A DNA stretch of 6,700 nucleotides from Polyangiaceae bacterium (GTDB lineage Bacteria > Myxococcota_A > Polyangia > Polyangiales > Polyangiaceae), in assembly GCA_022447485.1 (NCBI GenBank), contig JAKVCH010000165.1, forward strand, positions 1 through 6,700. Reading direction: 5' to 3'. Below are positions 1 to 6,241 of the stretch, in pieces. The notes below the pieces were generated by a model. The model was not told the DNA's origin. It saw only the letters and a list, made by a program, of their open reading frames with translations, and searched no databases. Made by a program: the position numbers and the translations under genes. The number at the start of each line of letters is the position of its first letter. Positions within the stretch are counted from its first letter, which is position 1.

Positions 1-672
1 AGACCATGAGCCTTCGATGCGGGTTCGGACGCTCAACTCACCTGAGGCACCGGTCCAAGCCAAATGCACATCACTTTGCGCAAAAGCGGCCAAAACGGGG
101 GTTGCCTCTGTCTTGGTATTCCCATCAGGACTCACCGCTTCCGCTGGCCCGAGCCATTGTCCCCCCACGTCCAACCTCTGAAAGAAGACCTGAGGGAGAA
201 CACCGCTCCCTTCGTCTGTGGGCAACTCTACACTCCATGCCAGGTTAAGAATATTGTCCGCTCCTAGAGCCATTGAAAAGTCCAGGACATTGCCGCTTGT
301 TGGACCAACACTCGCGCGCTTCCAGTTTTCAGCATTTTGACCCGATCGCCAGATCTCTAACTGGCCGCCAACAATTGATCCCACACTAATCGCCGCATTC
401 TCATTTACCTTGAGTTGGCGTTTTGTTCCTTGGGCGAGTGTCGTGCTCGCTCCTCTCTCCCAAGTACCACCAACGCGTAAGTCGACGACGAGGTCTCCAA
501 ATTCTCGGTAAACATGCACACCGAGACCATCACTCGTCGAATCGAGCAAAGGTTCGGCGCCGGGCACCGCTGAGGTGCTCAAGGCGTCGAGACCATCTAT
601 CCAACTTCCTGTTGTCGAAGTCCAATCCGCCCGATAGACAGCACTGCCTACGGTGAAAGCTGTGAATGCGTT
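1..672 (-). repeat. Beta-strand repeats ending in G-x-W, propeller-like
   Basis: From residue 563 to the window edge the lipoprotein shows successive segments of about 25-40 residues. They often begin near a D/N-G/A/N turn, carry alternating hydrophobic strands with a Y/W/F-R-x pair, and end in a tryptophan turn: GNAFTAF...TTGSW (586), LGVHVYR...GGTW (633), LEIWRSGQNAENW (679), LNLAWS...GGQW (735) and VHLAWT...EGSW (785). This periodicity is typical of beta-propeller blades in bacterial surface proteins. The count and fold are by eye; the last blade is cut by the window. Confidence 0.5.
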
Positions 673-2358
673 CCCTGCATCATCAATACTGAGTGGCCCT
701 CGATCGGTGCGCTCATACACCAGGCTTCGGCTTCCCCAAACGTCCTCGTCGTAGCTTAAAGAAAAACGCTCCGTGAACGTACCATCTACTTCCATTCCCA
801 AGAGCATCGCTTCACCCTGCGCGCTGACGTCAAGGTCTAGGTTTCCTAGGTTCGGCAGATTCAACACCTCCTCAAAGGATGTACCCGTCGCACCAGTTGC
901 GGTGCGAAAACGCTTCTTCTGGGGAGCGCTCAAGGGATTTCCAGCGAGGTCTGTCAATGTTGCCGGGATCTCAAGGATAAAGGATTGCGCAACAGGCAAA
1001 ACTTCGCGGGGAACGACGCGCATCTGCGGTCCACCATGCTGAATATCGATCGCGATTTCTTCTCCATTGTTCGCGACGACTCGAATCTGTGCGGCCACTA
1101 CACTCGCTGGGTCCAGGTCTTCACTAAACGCGATATCAATAGCGGTATCTCTTGGTACCAATGTATTATTGATGAGGAGATTGGGGGCGTACGCGATGGC
1201 ATTCGGGGGAAAGACATCCTCTAGCTCTGCGCATTCCACGGAGCCATCAGCGCAGATACATTCTCCCGCCGAGCAGAGCGGACGCGCTCCCGTGCAAGCG
1301 TTCTGAACGACCCATCTTCCGGCGATGCAGGAGCGAGGAAGCAGGTTACCCAGGCAATCCACACTTCCGGTGACGCATTCGCGGCAATCACAACTACCCC
1401 ACCATCCACCAACGCAAGATCGCACGCCCGTTTTCGACTCGTCACACGCGCATGCCTGACTAATCCCCTCCGGCGCGCAGGCGCAAACATTGTCTTCGTC
1501 GACCTCGCCGTCACAGTCATTGTCGAAACCGTCACATATTTCCAAAGCTGCCGAGTGAACTGCTGCACTGGAGTCGTCGCAGTCTGTCTTGCCAACTGCG
1601 TAGCCTTCCACCGGCGCACAACTCAGAACAAATTCTCCGTCTTCGCCGAATTGGTCACCATCGCTGTCCGGATACCATTGCACCGGGGTGGCATTCACAT
1701 CGACTTCGCCATCGCAATCATTGTCGATCTCGTCGCAGATTTCAGGGTAGCTGCTATTTTGTCGAAATTCCTGATCGTTGCAGTCTGTACCGCAATTCAA
1801 GGCGCCTCCAGGCTCCTCATTGCAGCAGACAGAATCGATCTCTCCATCAGCGTCGACATCGAGGAAACCAAAGGTCGACGGATCGCAATCCTCATCATGG
1901 TTGGGGTTTGTCGGACTACACACTTCAAAATTTCCTGGGAATCTCTCGGGGTCCCGGTCATCGCAATCGGCCCCAAGACTTGCACCATCGGGTCCCTGGC
2001 ACGACGCATCTCGATAACCATCTCCGTCAGCATCCGGCGCCTCGAAGACACAAGTGTTGCGCTCGTGTGAGCAGAAGTCTCGCGTACACTCAATGCCGTC
2101 ATCACAGATAGGGGGCTCAGCCTGCTGACACTTTCCTTCGGTGCATGTCTCTTGCCCATTGCAAAAAACTCCATCGCTGCACTCAGCATCCCTCTCACAA
2201 TCGACAGCCGCAACGTCACTCCGTTCAGCCCCGTCACTCCTTGATGAAGCCCCTCCGAGAGTGGCATCTAAGTCGGCAATCTCACCCTCTGTCTGCTGAC
2301 AACCTATCAATGCTCCTGCCAGTAACAAGGCAAAAGCGCTCCATTCATGCGCACGCAT
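1..2358 (-). CDS. Large Cys-rich, MopE-repeat surface lipoprotein (3' end outside window)
   Basis: The frame is open for 786 codons from an ATG at 2358 to the window edge, with no stop, so this is the N-terminal part of a longer protein. A short signal peptide (hydrophobic core FALLLAGALIG) ends in the lipobox L17-I-G-C20, so it should be lipidated by Lgt and anchored to a membrane. The acidic linker after C20 is followed by a Cys-rich segment (C54-C103, CSDGVFCNGQETC style), three MopE-type units (about 131-160, 192-220, 259-287), Cys-rich repeats at 292-325 (GGWWGSCDC) and 328-376, a Big_5 Ig-like domain (about 384-486, FSEDLDP...DLAGNPL...FRT), and a beta-rich repeat region from 563 on. 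The ATG is the only start that gives an intact lipobox protein and has AAGGGGG upstream. MopE-type and Cys-rich repeats are typical of myxobacterial surface proteins. The exact function is unknown; calcium or metal binding and adhesion are inferences. A C-terminal sorting tail, if any, is not visible. Confidence 0.93.
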   Translation of the reverse strand, partial: MRAHEWSAFALLLAGALIGCQQTEGEIADLDATLGGASSRSDGAERSDVAAVDCERDAECSDGVFCNGQETCTEGKCQQAEPPICDDGIECTRDFCSHERNTCVFEAPDADGDGYRDASCQGPDGASLGADCDDRDPERFPGNFEVCSPTNPNHDEDCDPSTFGFLDVDADGEIDSVCCNEEPGGALNCGTDCNDQEFRQNSSYPEICDEIDNDCDGEVDVNATPVQWYPDSDGDQFGEDGEFVLSCAPVEGYAVGKTDCDDSSAAVHSAALEICDGFDNDCDGEVDEDNVCACAPEGISQACACDESKTGVRSCVGGWWGSCDCRECVTGSVDCLGNLLPRSCIAGRWVVQNACTGARPLCSAGECICADGSVECAELEDVFPPNAIAYAPNLLINNTLVPRDTAIDIAFSEDLDPASVVAAQIRVVANNGEEIAIDIQHGGPQMRVVPREVLPVAQSFILEIPATLTDLAGNPLSAPQKKRFRTATGATGTSFEEVLNLPNLGNLDLDVSAQGEAMLLGMEVDGTFTERFSLSYDEDVWGSRSLVYERTDRGPLSIDDAGNAFTAFTVGSAVYRADWTSTTGSWIDGLDALSTSAVPGAEPLLDSTSDGLGVHVYREFGDLVVDLRVGGTWERGASTTLAQGTKRQLKVNENAAISVGSIVGGQLEIWRSGQNAENWKRASVGPTSGNVLDFSMALGADNILNLAWSVELPTDEGSGVLPQVFFQRLDVGGQWLGPAEAVSPDGNTKTEATPVLAAFAQSDVHLAWTGASGELSVRTRIEGSWS
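1498..1968 (-). repeat. Three MopE-type putative metal-binding repeats inside the lipoprotein gene
   Basis: Unit 1 (residues 131-160) has DCDDRDPERFPG...EVC...DEDCD and is degenerate. Unit 2 (192-220) has DCNDQ...EICDEIDNDCDGEVD. Unit 3 (259-287) has DCDDSS...EICDGFDNDCDGEVD. Units 2 and 3 are clearly similar in DNA as well as protein (1699-1743 against 1498-1542). The spacing DCxD, about 10 residues, E-x-C-D, then DNDCDG matches the family named after the Methylococcus protein MopE. Dense Asp with paired Cys suggests calcium or metal binding stabilised by disulfides, so an extracytoplasmic location. Binding is inferred, not shown. Confidence 0.85.
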
Positions 2359-2363
2359 GGCGG

Positions 2364-2370
2364 CCCCCTT
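2364..2370 (-). promoter_or_regulatory. Ribosome binding site of the lipoprotein gene
   Basis: On the minus strand AAGGGGG lies five bases before the ATG at 2358. It is purine-rich and partly complementary to the 16S rRNA tail. It supports this start over internal alternatives, together with the intact signal peptide and lipobox that follow it. Confidence 0.55.
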
Positions 2371-2434
2371 ACCAAGACCTCAAACATAAATCTCTCATAA
2401 TTCAGATTGTTTAGAAAGGTTACCAACGCGCGAA

Positions 2435-2635
2435 TCAAAGGTAGCCGCATGGAAGCGAAGTACTTTGCTCAACGACACGCAGCGAGTCATCATTCGTGCT
2501 GAAGAGAGTAACGTCAGGCCCGTACCCACAGAGCTCGCTGCGAAAAGCCCCAGCCCACGCCGCTGCAGCATCAAAGCACGCGGGCTCACCTTCGGCGCAG
2601 AATGTGATCGACACAGAGCCGCTCTCAACAAATGC
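2435..2635 (-). pseudogene. Possible gene remnant or tiny Cys-containing ORF
   Basis: A minus-strand frame runs 66 codons between TAA (2636-2638) and TGA (2435-2437). It reads like a natural extracytoplasmic protein tail: ITFCAEGEPACF, then WAGAFRSELCGYGPDVTLF, then STNDDSLRVV and SLPCGYL. It contains four cysteines and an Ala-rich helix. There is no ATG; the only usable start is GTG at 2614, without a clear ribosome binding site. It ends 76 bases before the lipoprotein start on the same strand. It may be the 3' end of a lost gene or a small secreted protein. Two other frames here are also open, so chance is a real alternative. Confidence 0.28.
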
Positions 2636-2742
2636 TTATTTGTGATGAGTTCTGTCGGCTGAAAACGTGGCGCCGTCCCGTATTTCTAAGGCAGCTTCAT
2701 CGATTCGACAGGAACTCGACCCTTGCCTAGCTTCACCAACCA

Positions 2743-3273
2743 ATGGCGAATGTGCAGAACTCAGAGAAGCTCAATCGAGCGGAAAGGGAAGAGGCTTACT
2801 ATCCCGCGCCTATCCTGAAGGTTGCTCTGGCCACCGGGCTCAGCGGCGGCACTTATCTATTTTGGTGGAGCTATCAATGCTGGCGAGCGTATCGCCACGC
2901 GAATGGGTACGGTGCCTCTCACTTCTGGCAGGCTGTCGGAGAGCGCAGCGGCTACCACGTCAGCCCGTTCTTACGCTCGCTCCTCACCGGGGCATATCTC
3001 TTTGCTCTTCTGCCCGCAATGGCGAGAGACTGTCGGGACAGGAATGCCAAGTGGTTGCTACCACCCCTACTTCTGGCTCTTCTCCTCAACGTGAGCATCG
3101 TCCTTCCTCAAGGTTGGCTTGGGTTCATCTTGCCAGGCCTCCTCATGGTGCCGATTCAAAGTAGCGTGAATGCGGCAAATGAAAAATGGCGTAGTGAATC
3201 CTGGTCGCTTCGACCCGCTGAGGTATTCGTCGTGCTTGTTGGGCTCATGATTCAATTGGGAGGCGAGTCATGA
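2743..3273 (+). CDS. Multi-pass membrane protein of unknown function, coupled to lgt
   Basis: The 176-residue product has a charged N-terminus (1-20) and hydrophobic segments at roughly 24-43, 79-95, 104-121, 122-139 and 159-173, so about four or five membrane passes. Recognisable patches are FWWSYQCWRAYR (40-51), VSPFLRSL (73-80) and PIQSSVNAAN (137-146). They recall a group of uncharacterised proteobacterial membrane proteins with a W-x-Y-x-x-W segment followed by a SPF-type R motif; that likeness is from memory and no function is assigned. The ATG at 2743 is the first start after an in-frame TAG 15 bases upstream, but it lacks a clear Shine-Dalgarno. The stop overlaps the lgt start (ATGA at 3270-3273), so the two proteins are very probably co-translated and may act together in the membrane. 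Confidence 0.85.
   Translation: MANVQNSEKLNRAEREEAYYPAPILKVALATGLSGGTYLFWWSYQCWRAYRHANGYGASHFWQAVGERSGYHVSPFLRSLLTGAYLFALLPAMARDCRDRNAKWLLPPLLLALLLNVSIVLPQGWLGFILPGLLMVPIQSSVNAANEKWRSESWSLRPAEVFVVLVGLMIQLGGES
3258..3273 (+). promoter_or_regulatory. Ribosome binding site and ATGA overlap at the lgt start
   Basis: GGGAGG at 3258-3263 lies six bases before the lgt ATG and inside the last codons of the upstream gene. The lgt ATG and the upstream TGA share ATGA (3270-3273). This is a strong site and indicates translational coupling. Confidence 0.85.
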
Positions 3274-4109
3274 CCTGGAGCATCACCCCGTACTTCCTAC
3301 TCCCTGACGGAACTCAGGTTCGCTACTATTCGATCCTGGCTCTTGTGGCGATGGTCACCGCATTTGCACTCATCAGAGCTCAACTCCGGCGATTAGCTGC
3401 GCCAGTTGAGGAGCCAGGCGACTTTTTCATTGTCTGTTTTCTATCGACGATTATCGGTGCACGTTTGGGACATATGGTCTTTTACGACCTCGACGTCTTA
3501 ATCGATCGCCCACATTACCTTTTTCAGATTTGGCGCGGAGGACTCTCCTCGCATGGGGCATTGTTGGGATTGTTCCTTGGCTGCAGGCTCATCTCGTTGC
3601 GGCGAGGTTTACCCCTTTTTCAATCGATTGACCTTCTCCCTCTTCCTCTTCTTCTCGCAGGATTTTGGATTCGCATTGGCAACTTCTTTAATTCTGAAAT
3701 TGTTGGTCGAGTCACGACTAGCTCCTGGGGAGTGAGGTTCCCTCGGTACGATGCGGCTGTGATGGAGGTACCCTTGCGCTATCCAGTTCAGCTCATGGAC
3801 GCTGTGTTTTGCCTGGCGCTTTTCCTCGGGCTCCTCCTCGTTAAAAAAAAGCCCCTCTTCACGAAGGTGGGAATGCTCTCTGGAGTCTCGCTCTTCTTGT
3901 ACTCTATCGGGCGTTTTCACATCGAATTCTTCAAAGAATACCAAACGCTGCCGATAGGAAGCCTGACAATGGGTCAATATCTAAGTGTGCTCACGCTGGC
4001 CGGTGCAATTGTGATTATCGCAATCAGCTACCGCAGACAAAGAGCGTCTACATGGGTTGTGTCCATCGCTTCGCCATCAGCAGCCAATGCAAAAGCTATG
4101 ACGACGTGA
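3270..4109 (+). CDS. lgt: Prolipoprotein diacylglyceryl transferase
   Basis: Lgt transfers diacylglycerol from phosphatidylglycerol to the lipobox cysteine of prolipoproteins in the cytoplasmic membrane, the first step of lipoprotein maturation. The 279-residue protein has the family hallmarks: VRYYSIL near the N-terminus (17-23), GARLGHMVFYD (63-73), GGLSSHG with H95, the signature RIGNFFNSEIVG (135-146) with R135, N138, E143 and G146, and GRFHIEFFKE (214-223) with R215 and E219. These match the essential His103, Arg143, Asn146, Glu151, Gly154 and Arg239 of E. coli Lgt (numbering recalled). About seven hydrophobic segments fit the known fold. Length is normal; the last 25 or so residues form a non-conserved Ser/Ala-rich tail. 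The start is fixed by the good ribosome binding site and the ATGA overlap. It lies in an operon with an unknown membrane protein and opposite a lipoprotein gene; it could be the sole Lgt or an accessory paralogue. Confidence 0.97.
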   Translation: MTWSITPYFLLPDGTQVRYYSILALVAMVTAFALIRAQLRRLAAPVEEPGDFFIVCFLSTIIGARLGHMVFYDLDVLIDRPHYLFQIWRGGLSSHGALLGLFLGCRLISLRRGLPLFQSIDLLPLPLLLAGFWIRIGNFFNSEIVGRVTTSSWGVRFPRYDAAVMEVPLRYPVQLMDAVFCLALFLGLLLVKKKPLFTKVGMLSGVSLFLYSIGRFHIEFFKEYQTLPIGSLTMGQYLSVLTLAGAIVIIAISYRRQRASTWVVSIASPSAANAKAMTT

Positions 4110-4275
4110 CGACGCGCTCGATGGCGTTGCTACCCCTTCATGCTCGAAGAGAAAGTATTTCAGAGGCGTCTTCACCATGCTGAGCTGAACGAGCCGAGGA
4201 ACTCACACCCCATCCGCCGCTCCGGCATCGGCGAACTCTTGACCCAATGAGCTTTCGATCGCTAGTCTCAAACCC

Positions 4276-4452
4276 ATGCAGAAGAAGTTATTTTGGGCTG
4301 GGGTAGCGCTGGGCGGCTTTTCTATACTCCTATCACTCGGTGCGGCTAGCTTGAATGCTAGCGGGCAACCAGAGGTTGGCCTGGGAGGTGTCGTCGGCTT
4401 TGTGGGAACCGCATTTTTCTTCGTGTTCGCCTCGTCCCGAATCCCTCACTGA
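4276..4452 (+). CDS. 58-residue small membrane protein
   Basis: A short frame begins with ATG at 4276 and encodes MQKKLFWAGVALGGF, a first hydrophobic segment (5-26), a short polar turn (NASGQPEV, 27-34) and a second hydrophobic segment (35-53), ending in SSRIPH. Positive residues at the N-terminus (K3, K4) and R55 at the C-terminus predict a two-helix hairpin with both ends in the cytoplasm. It resembles the many small, unassigned two-helix proteins of bacteria; no family is recognised. There is no clear Shine-Dalgarno, which lowers confidence. It lies 166 bases after lgt and 81 bases before the kinase gene on the same strand, so it may have its own promoter. Confidence 0.6.
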   Translation: MQKKLFWAGVALGGFSILLSLGAASLNASGQPEVGLGGVVGFVGTAFFFVFASSRIPH

Positions 4453-4533
4453 GAGCTCCGTCATCGGGGAATTGAGCTCAGCTCCGTCGGCCTAACTCTA
4501 GAACCCTGCTTCAATTTTAAGTGACTTATCATT

Positions 4534-5346
4534 GTGACTAGGCTTGTTTCCGTATCTGGTGGAGATATCTGTGATGCCTTTCGAGGGGAGTCTGACGACG
4601 GCTCGGTAATTTTTATCAAGAAGAAAAATCGAGCACCGGCCGGTTTCTTCGAAGCAGAAGCACGAGGCCTGTCACTCCTATCGGAGGTGGCAGGTGGCCG
4701 CCTACTGGTGCCGAAAGTGCTGTCTTACGACTCTGAGCAACTCGTTTTGGAATGGCTTCAATTCGGGCCCAGGAACGCTAAGGCAGATGAGGCCCTTGGG
4801 CGTGGTTTGGCCGAACTCCATCGGGCCACGCTTTCTGATGCTCAACGGGAGCGCGCCCAGATGCCTGGCTTCATCGGTCCGCTCCCATTGTTTAATCAGA
4901 TTGAGGAGGGAGTCGCCTGGTCAGAATTCTTCTGGGAGCATCGTCTTCGCCCCTTTCTTCAAGGCCTCACAGCTGTGCCACGAGAAGTTGAGCAAAACTT
5001 CGACACCCTCAGCTTGCGCCTCAAAAGTTTTGGAGTGGATGAGGAGCCACTCAGCCTCGTACACGGCGATATGTGGTCTGGGAATGCAGGCGCTGTTGGC
5101 ACTCAACCAGCGCTCTTTGACCCTTCGTCCCACCTGGCTCATCGAGAAGTCGACTTGGCAATGATGGCTCTCTTTGGAGGGTTCTCCGAAACCGTCTGGG
5201 GAGCCTATCAAGAAGCCTACCCTCTTCATCCGGGCTTTTCCGAGAGAAAGGATCTCTACCAACTCTATCCCGTCCTCGTGCATTGGGCGCTCTTCGGCAG
5301 TTCCTACTGCACGATGGTGCAAGAACGAATCGAGCGTCTACTCTAG
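4534..5346 (+). CDS. Fructosamine-3-kinase family protein (ketosamine kinase)
   Basis: This family phosphorylates ketosamines (glycated amines) at the sugar 3-hydroxyl, which destabilises them and repairs glycated proteins or small molecules in the cytoplasm; E. coli YniA and human FN3K are members. The 270 residues cover the whole fold: GGDICDAFR (9-17), FIKKK (27-31) with the likely ATP-binding lysine, FFEAEARGLSLL (38-49), hinge LVLEWL (70-75), LGRGLAELH (88-96), WSEFFWEHRLRP (129-140), catalytic loop HGDMWSGN (177-184), metal-binding D196 in LFDPS, REVDLAMMALFGGF (204-217), and LYQLYPVLVHWALFG (241-255). All key kinase residues appear present. It is slightly shorter than typical members. 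The GTG start is chosen because an in-frame TGA lies at 4522-4524 and no other usual start falls between that stop and the conserved GGD motif. No Shine-Dalgarno is visible. Confidence 0.95.
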   Translation: MTRLVSVSGGDICDAFRGESDDGSVIFIKKKNRAPAGFFEAEARGLSLLSEVAGGRLLVPKVLSYDSEQLVLEWLQFGPRNAKADEALGRGLAELHRATLSDAQRERAQMPGFIGPLPLFNQIEEGVAWSEFFWEHRLRPFLQGLTAVPREVEQNFDTLSLRLKSFGVDEEPLSLVHGDMWSGNAGAVGTQPALFDPSSHLAHREVDLAMMALFGGFSETVWGAYQEAYPLHPGFSERKDLYQLYPVLVHWALFGSSYCTMVQERIERLL

Positions 5347-5382
5347 AAGCCCAGGTGCCGCTGAGCGCAACCAGCCCCGCTG

Positions 5383-5410
5383 AGAAAAGCACTCCGCCTG
5401 GGCCGAGTGC
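5383..5410 (-). terminator. Probable intrinsic terminator of the hydrolase gene
   Basis: On the minus strand GCACTC (5410-5405) pairs with GAGTGC (5394-5389) around a ten-base loop, followed at once by TTTT (5388-5385). It starts about twelve bases after the hydrolase stop, the expected place. The stem is only six pairs and the T-run is short, so efficiency is uncertain. Confidence 0.5.
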
Positions 5411-5421
5411 CAACGGGAAAA

Positions 5422-6048
5422 TCAAGCGCTCGAAGCTTCCTCCAGAAGCCGCCCAATCACTCGACGACTTCTCACCATAAAGTCATGACCGAATACCGAA
5501 AAACGAAGGTTCTCCACCTCCGGAATGATGGCACTTGATGGCGGAAGAATCGTTTGATCAAATCGCGTATGAAGCCCGACGATTCGCTCCACGGGAAGAG
5601 TGGTGATCGCAGGCAACTCTCTGAGAAACGAGCTACCAGGCGTCATTTCGCGCGCGGCTCGTCCCGGCGCCAGGCGGGCAACGTGCGTCCCTGCATGAGG
5701 GCCAGAAATTGCACAAAAGAGAGGATACCTTTTCGTCCCTCCGTACTCTTGAAGGTAGCGACGCACCACAAGACACCCCATGCTAAAGCCGATCAAGAAA
5801 GTCTGCTCCGGTCGATAGGGCTTCAATTGGTCCTGCAGCTCGTGAGCAAGGTGCGTGATGCCGTAACGTCCCCAAGAGGACTCAAAGGTCACGTGATGAA
5901 CACCATACCCAGCGCTGCACAACGCTGCATGGAGCTTCTTGTAAGCGCGACGGGGTTGACGATAACCCGGAACGATGATCGCCGTGGTGAGCACGCTTTT
6001 AAGAGAAGACCAAAGCGTGCTGATTTTCAAGAACCGAAAATGGCTCAC
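5422..6048 (-). CDS. Lipase-like alpha/beta hydrolase
   Basis: The product is a serine hydrolase of the triacylglycerol lipase/PGAP1-like type. Counting from the GTG at 6048, TTAIIVPGY (about 21-29) forms the first strand and oxyanion region (PGY instead of the usual HG), FLIGFSMG carries the nucleophile Ser89, SGPHAGT (115-121) and MTPGSSFLREL (135-145) are typical of bacterial lipases of this group, Asp164 in HTRFDQ is the likely acid, and His188 in FGHDF the catalytic histidine. The substrate, likely an acyl ester, is unknown. There is no signal peptide with any start, so it is probably cytoplasmic. The start is uncertain: GTG at 6123, 6048 and 5994 and TTG at 6030 are in frame, none with a clear ribosome binding site. 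GTG 6048 is preferred for its GTGA overlap with an upstream open frame; GTG 5994 would begin just before the conserved core. It converges on the kinase gene. Confidence 0.85.
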   Translation of the reverse strand: MSHFRFLKISTLWSSLKSVLTTAIIVPGYRQPRRAYKKLHAALCSAGYGVHHVTFESSWGRYGITHLAHELQDQLKPYRPEQTFLIGFSMGCLVVRRYLQEYGGTKRYPLFCAISGPHAGTHVARLAPGRAAREMTPGSSFLRELPAITTLPVERIVGLHTRFDQTILPPSSAIIPEVENLRFSVFGHDFMVRSRRVIGRLLEEASSA

Positions 6049-6176
6049 GAAAAGGATAGCCTGGTAAGTTCCACAATTTGCTTGACCGCCATCGGCAGAC
6101 TGGTGACGAGGTTCCGTGCGCACACGGCGATGAACGGCGGCCCACTGAGCTCGCTACGAAAGAAAATTTCGGCCAG
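6045..6176 (-). pseudogene. Possible 3' remnant of a gene coupled to the hydrolase
   Basis: A 43-codon minus-strand frame between TAG (6177-6179) and TGA (6045-6047) reads plausibly as protein: FFRSELSGPPFIAVCARNL, then VTSLPMAVKQIVELTRLSFS. Its TGA overlaps the hydrolase GTG as GTGA. Its third codon positions are mostly G or C. There is no usable start after the TAG except a CTG or internal ATG/GTG codons, so it would be a truncated gene end. Chance remains possible over this length, and the family is not recognised. Confidence 0.25.
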
Positions 6177-6203
6177 CTAGCGCAGGACGACCGAAAGGCC
6201 AGA

Positions 6204-6241
6204 ACCTCTCAGTCCCCATCGGACCTCTCAGTCCCCATTGG
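6204..6241. repeat. Tandem 19-bp duplication, two copies
   Basis: ACCTCTCAGTCCCCATCGG at 6204-6222 is followed directly by the same unit at 6223-6241 with one difference (C to T at unit position 17). It lies in non-coding DNA about 155 bases upstream of the hydrolase start. It may be a slippage duplication or a pair of protein-binding sites; nothing in the sequence decides between them. Confidence 0.85.

Larger units (their letters stand above)
2359..2742. other. Divergent intergenic region between lipoprotein gene and lgt operon
   Basis: This 384-base stretch separates the minus-strand lipoprotein gene from the plus-strand membrane-protein/lgt pair, so promoters for both should lie here. 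The AT-richest part is about 2381-2425, just upstream of the lipoprotein gene, and is the likeliest place for its promoter. No convincing -35/-10 pair can be named. Several frames stay open in the middle; only the one at 2435-2635 on the minus strand reads like protein and it is listed separately. Confidence 0.5.

Noticed and set aside
1555..2070. 171-codon plus-strand frame
   Set aside because: It lies opposite the MopE-repeat coding frame; its Ile/Val-rich composition is the complement of repeated Asp codons.
1797..2267. 156-codon minus-strand frame
   Set aside because: It is a shifted frame inside the lipoprotein gene, whose own frame shows the Cys-rich and MopE motifs.
2667..3164. 165-codon plus-strand frame starting with GTG
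   Set aside because: It overlaps the membrane-protein gene in another frame; the hydrophobic segments and the ATGA coupling to lgt support the other frame.
4215..4233. CGCCG/CGGCG inverted repeat after lgt as a terminator
   Set aside because: The stem is only five pairs with a nine-base loop and no T-run, so it is no better than chance in GC-rich DNA.
4384..4420. Two GCTAGC sites (near 4347 and 4357) and Gly-rich DNA within the miniprotein gene
   Set aside because: They are explained by Ala-Ser codons and Gly-Val codons of the small membrane protein.
4453..4488. Repeated AGCTCCGTC (4454, 4480) and two GAGCTC sites before the kinase gene
   Set aside because: The repeats are nine and six bases, and GAGCTC is self-complementary; too short to claim an operator or hairpin.
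5554..6180. 208-codon plus-strand frame
   Set aside because: It is antisense to the hydrolase gene, whose GFSMG and GHDF motifs identify the real frame.
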